Assembly (NCBI GenBank): GCA_030652215.1
Contig: JAUSBC010000099.1
Coordinates: forward strand, 1 to 51,368
Length of the DNA stretch: 51,368 nt
Reading direction: 5' to 3'
Origin: Sideroxyarcus sp.
GTDB taxonomy: Bacteria; Pseudomonadota; Gammaproteobacteria; Burkholderiales; Gallionellaceae
Shown: one piece after another, positions 50,156-51,368 of the stretch
How the letters are laid out: each line of letters begins with the position of its first letter
Numbering within the stretch: position 1 is the stretch's first letter
The notes under the pieces: model-generated
Told to the model about the DNA's origin: nothing
Database searches by the model: none
Seen by the model: the letters and a program-made list of their open reading frames with translations, nothing else
Position numbers and translations under genes: made by a program

Positions 50156-51067
50156 CTATGACTTGCCCGGAAGCATGCTCTGCGATTCTTTCAACAAAAA
50201 ATGTTCGAATTCCTGAGCAGCAGTCGAAGGTCGTTTGTCCTTGCGATGCACAATGTACCAGTGGCGCACGATGGGGAAGTGGTCCACGTCGAGTACTGCG
50301 AGGCGTTTGGTTTCCAGTTCCAGCTCGATGCCGTGCAGCGAGATGATGCCGATACCGATGCCCGCCTGGACCGACTGCTTGATGGCTTCGTTGGTATCCA
50401 TTTCCATGTGCTTGGGCAATGCGAGTTTGTGGCTGGTGAAAAACCGTTCAACCACACCGCGCGTGCCGGAACCCTGCTCACGCAGCAGGAAAGTTTCGTT
50501 TGCCAGTTGTTTTGGCTGGATCTTGCGGGCGCGCGCCAAGGGGTGCGCGGGAGCGGCAATCACCACCAGTGGATTTTCCATGAATGCCTCGGCGCGCATG
50601 TCCGTACCCTGCGGCGGCTGGCCCATGATGGCGAAGTCGGCGGTGTTTTCGGTGAGCTGTTTGATGACGGCATCGCGGTTGGCGACGGACAGGCTGACCT
50701 GGATCATGGGGTGTGCCTGGATGAACTTGGCCAGCAGTTGCGGCATGAAGTAGTTGGCGGTACTTACAACGGAGATGTTGAGGTGGCCGCGTTCCAGGCC
50801 TTTCATCTCGTCGAACACCGATTCCATTTCCTGCATCAATTGCAACATCGAACGCGCATAGTGCAGCAATTCGCTGCCGGCCGCAGTGAGATGCAGCTTC
50901 TTGCCGGTCTGTTCGAACAGCGGCAAACCGACTGCAGATTCGGCCTGCTTGATCTGCATCGACACGGCCGGCTGCGACAGGAACAGTTCCGCCGCAGCGC
51001 GCGAATGGTTAAGATGGCGGGCCACGCTTTCGAAGACTTGCAGTTGGCGCAGAGATATAGGCAACAT
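50156..51067 (-). CDS. cbbR: LysR-type regulator CbbR
   Basis: Transcriptional activator of RuBisCO operons. The 303 residues have an N-terminal winged helix-turn-helix (about 1-65: SLRQLQVFESVARHLNHSRA, LSQPAVSMQIKQAESAVG) and an effector-binding domain (about 90-295) with MIQVSLSVANRDAV and LLREQGSGTRGVVERF, the CbbR hallmark. It is divergent from cbbM, 116 bp apart, the usual CbbR position. Expected ligands are metabolites such as RuBP, PEP or NADPH. Confidence 0.94.
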   Translation of the reverse strand: MLPISLRQLQVFESVARHLNHSRAAAELFLSQPAVSMQIKQAESAVGLPLFEQTGKKLHLTAAGSELLHYARSMLQLMQEMESVFDEMKGLERGHLNISVVSTANYFMPQLLAKFIQAHPMIQVSLSVANRDAVIKQLTENTADFAIMGQPPQGTDMRAEAFMENPLVVIAAPAHPLARARKIQPKQLANETFLLREQGSGTRGVVERFFTSHKLALPKHMEMDTNEAIKQSVQAGIGIGIISLHGIELELETKRLAVLDVDHFPIVRHWYIVHRKDKRPSTAAQEFEHFLLKESQSMLPGKS

Positions 51068-51080
51068 GGAGGATTTATAC

Positions 51081-51152
51081 CATAGTTATCGCTTATGGTT
51101 CATATAAAAATATTTGACTGTAGTTTATAGTTCGCTCGCGTATAGTTCGCTC
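51081..51152 (+). promoter_or_regulatory. CbbR binding region and cbbM promoter
   Basis: In the cbbR-cbbM spacer, CATA-N9-TATG (51081-51097) is an inverted repeat that includes LysR-type T-N11-A spacing. TTGACT (51114-51119) is a -35-like box. The 12-base TATAGTTCGCTC is directly repeated at 51126-51137 and 51141-51152, 15 bp apart, and covers the expected -10 region (TATAGT). Such repeats beside an activator gene suggest CbbR or polymerase contacts. A GAGGAG ribosome site is at 51171-51176. Confidence 0.55.
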
Positions 51153-51183
51153 CGTAGTCATTCAAACAAAGAGGAGAACATAG

Positions 51184-51368
51184 ATGGATCAATCGAATCG
51201 TTACTCGGATCTGAGCCTTAAAGAAGAAGACCTGATCAAGAACGGCGGCCATATTCTGGTTGCTTACACCATGACCCCGGCAGCCGGCGTCGGCTATCTG
51301 GAAGCGGCAGCGCACATCGCCGCCGAATCTTCCACCGGTACCAACGTTGAAGTGAGCACCACCGACGA
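51184..51368 (+). CDS. cbbM: RuBisCO form II large subunit (N-terminal fragment, cut by window edge)
   Basis: CO2-fixing enzyme of the Calvin cycle. Only the first 61 codons are present, beginning [20 protein letters not shown], then [20 protein letters not shown] and [20 protein letters not shown]. This matches form II (CbbM) rather than form I, which has a different and longer N-terminus. GAGGAG precedes the ATG by 7 bp. Divergent from cbbR. Confidence 0.94.
   Translation, partial: MDQSNRYSDLSLKEEDLIKNGGHILVAYTMTPAAGVGYLEAAAHIAAESSTGTNVEVSTTD

Overview
The window is the replication-origin region of a betaproteobacterial chromosome, and it continues into a central-carbon and CO2-fixation district. 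Gene order (rpmH and dnaA divergent; rnpA-yidD-yidC-mnmE-mnmG-rsmG-parA-parB-atp on the left; dnaN-gyrB on the right; def-fmt-rsmB-DUF4390-ntrYX) fits Betaproteobacteria. A form II RuBisCO gene at the right edge, behind a divergent CbbR-type regulator, says the organism is an autotroph. Together with TsdA-like cytochromes and type IV pilus genes this suggests Nitrosomonadales, perhaps a Gallionellaceae-like iron or sulfur oxidiser. That placement is inference from gene content and order.

Left arm (1-11452, all minus strand): the atp operon (atpI-B-E-F-H-A, with atpA cut by the window edge) behind a recognisable sigma70 promoter, then parB/parA, rsmG, mnmG, mnmE, yidC, yidD, rnpA and rpmH. Short ATGA overlaps couple several of these genes. 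Origin (11453-13151): an rpmH promoter, one perfect DnaA box before dnaA, and further DnaA boxes plus an AT-rich stretch between dnaA and dnaN. Two parS palindromes, at 7746 and 14259, flank the origin and match the ParAB proteins encoded here. dnaN and gyrB follow on the plus strand.

Accessory stretch (16727-23450, plus strand): an AT-rich orphan membrane protein, a 370-bp stretch without a gene, a small His/Cys-rich exported protein, a SLAC1/TehA-type anion channel, a ZIP metal transporter, a DUF1287 protein, and a tri-heme TsdA-like cytochrome c translationally coupled to a SulP-family anion transporter. The cytochrome/SulP pair is the most unusual unit in the window. A perfect palindromic terminator separates it from the convergent topA-smg-dprA-LysM block (minus strand).

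From 28988 the plus strand carries def-fmt-rsmB-DUF4390-ntrY and a short NtrX-like regulator that lacks the AAA+ domain. Next come tkt-gap-pgk-pyk-fba, the lower Calvin-cycle and glycolytic enzymes. The tkt-gap spacer holds a second, synonymously diverged copy of the tkt 3' end, plus nested hairpins. Terminators follow gap and fba.

The right end holds a minus-strand type IV pilus minor-pilin cluster (pilE-fimT-pilV-pilW-pilX-pilY1) with its own terminator, then cbbR divergent from the truncated cbbM. No CRISPR array, insertion sequence, rRNA or tRNA was seen.
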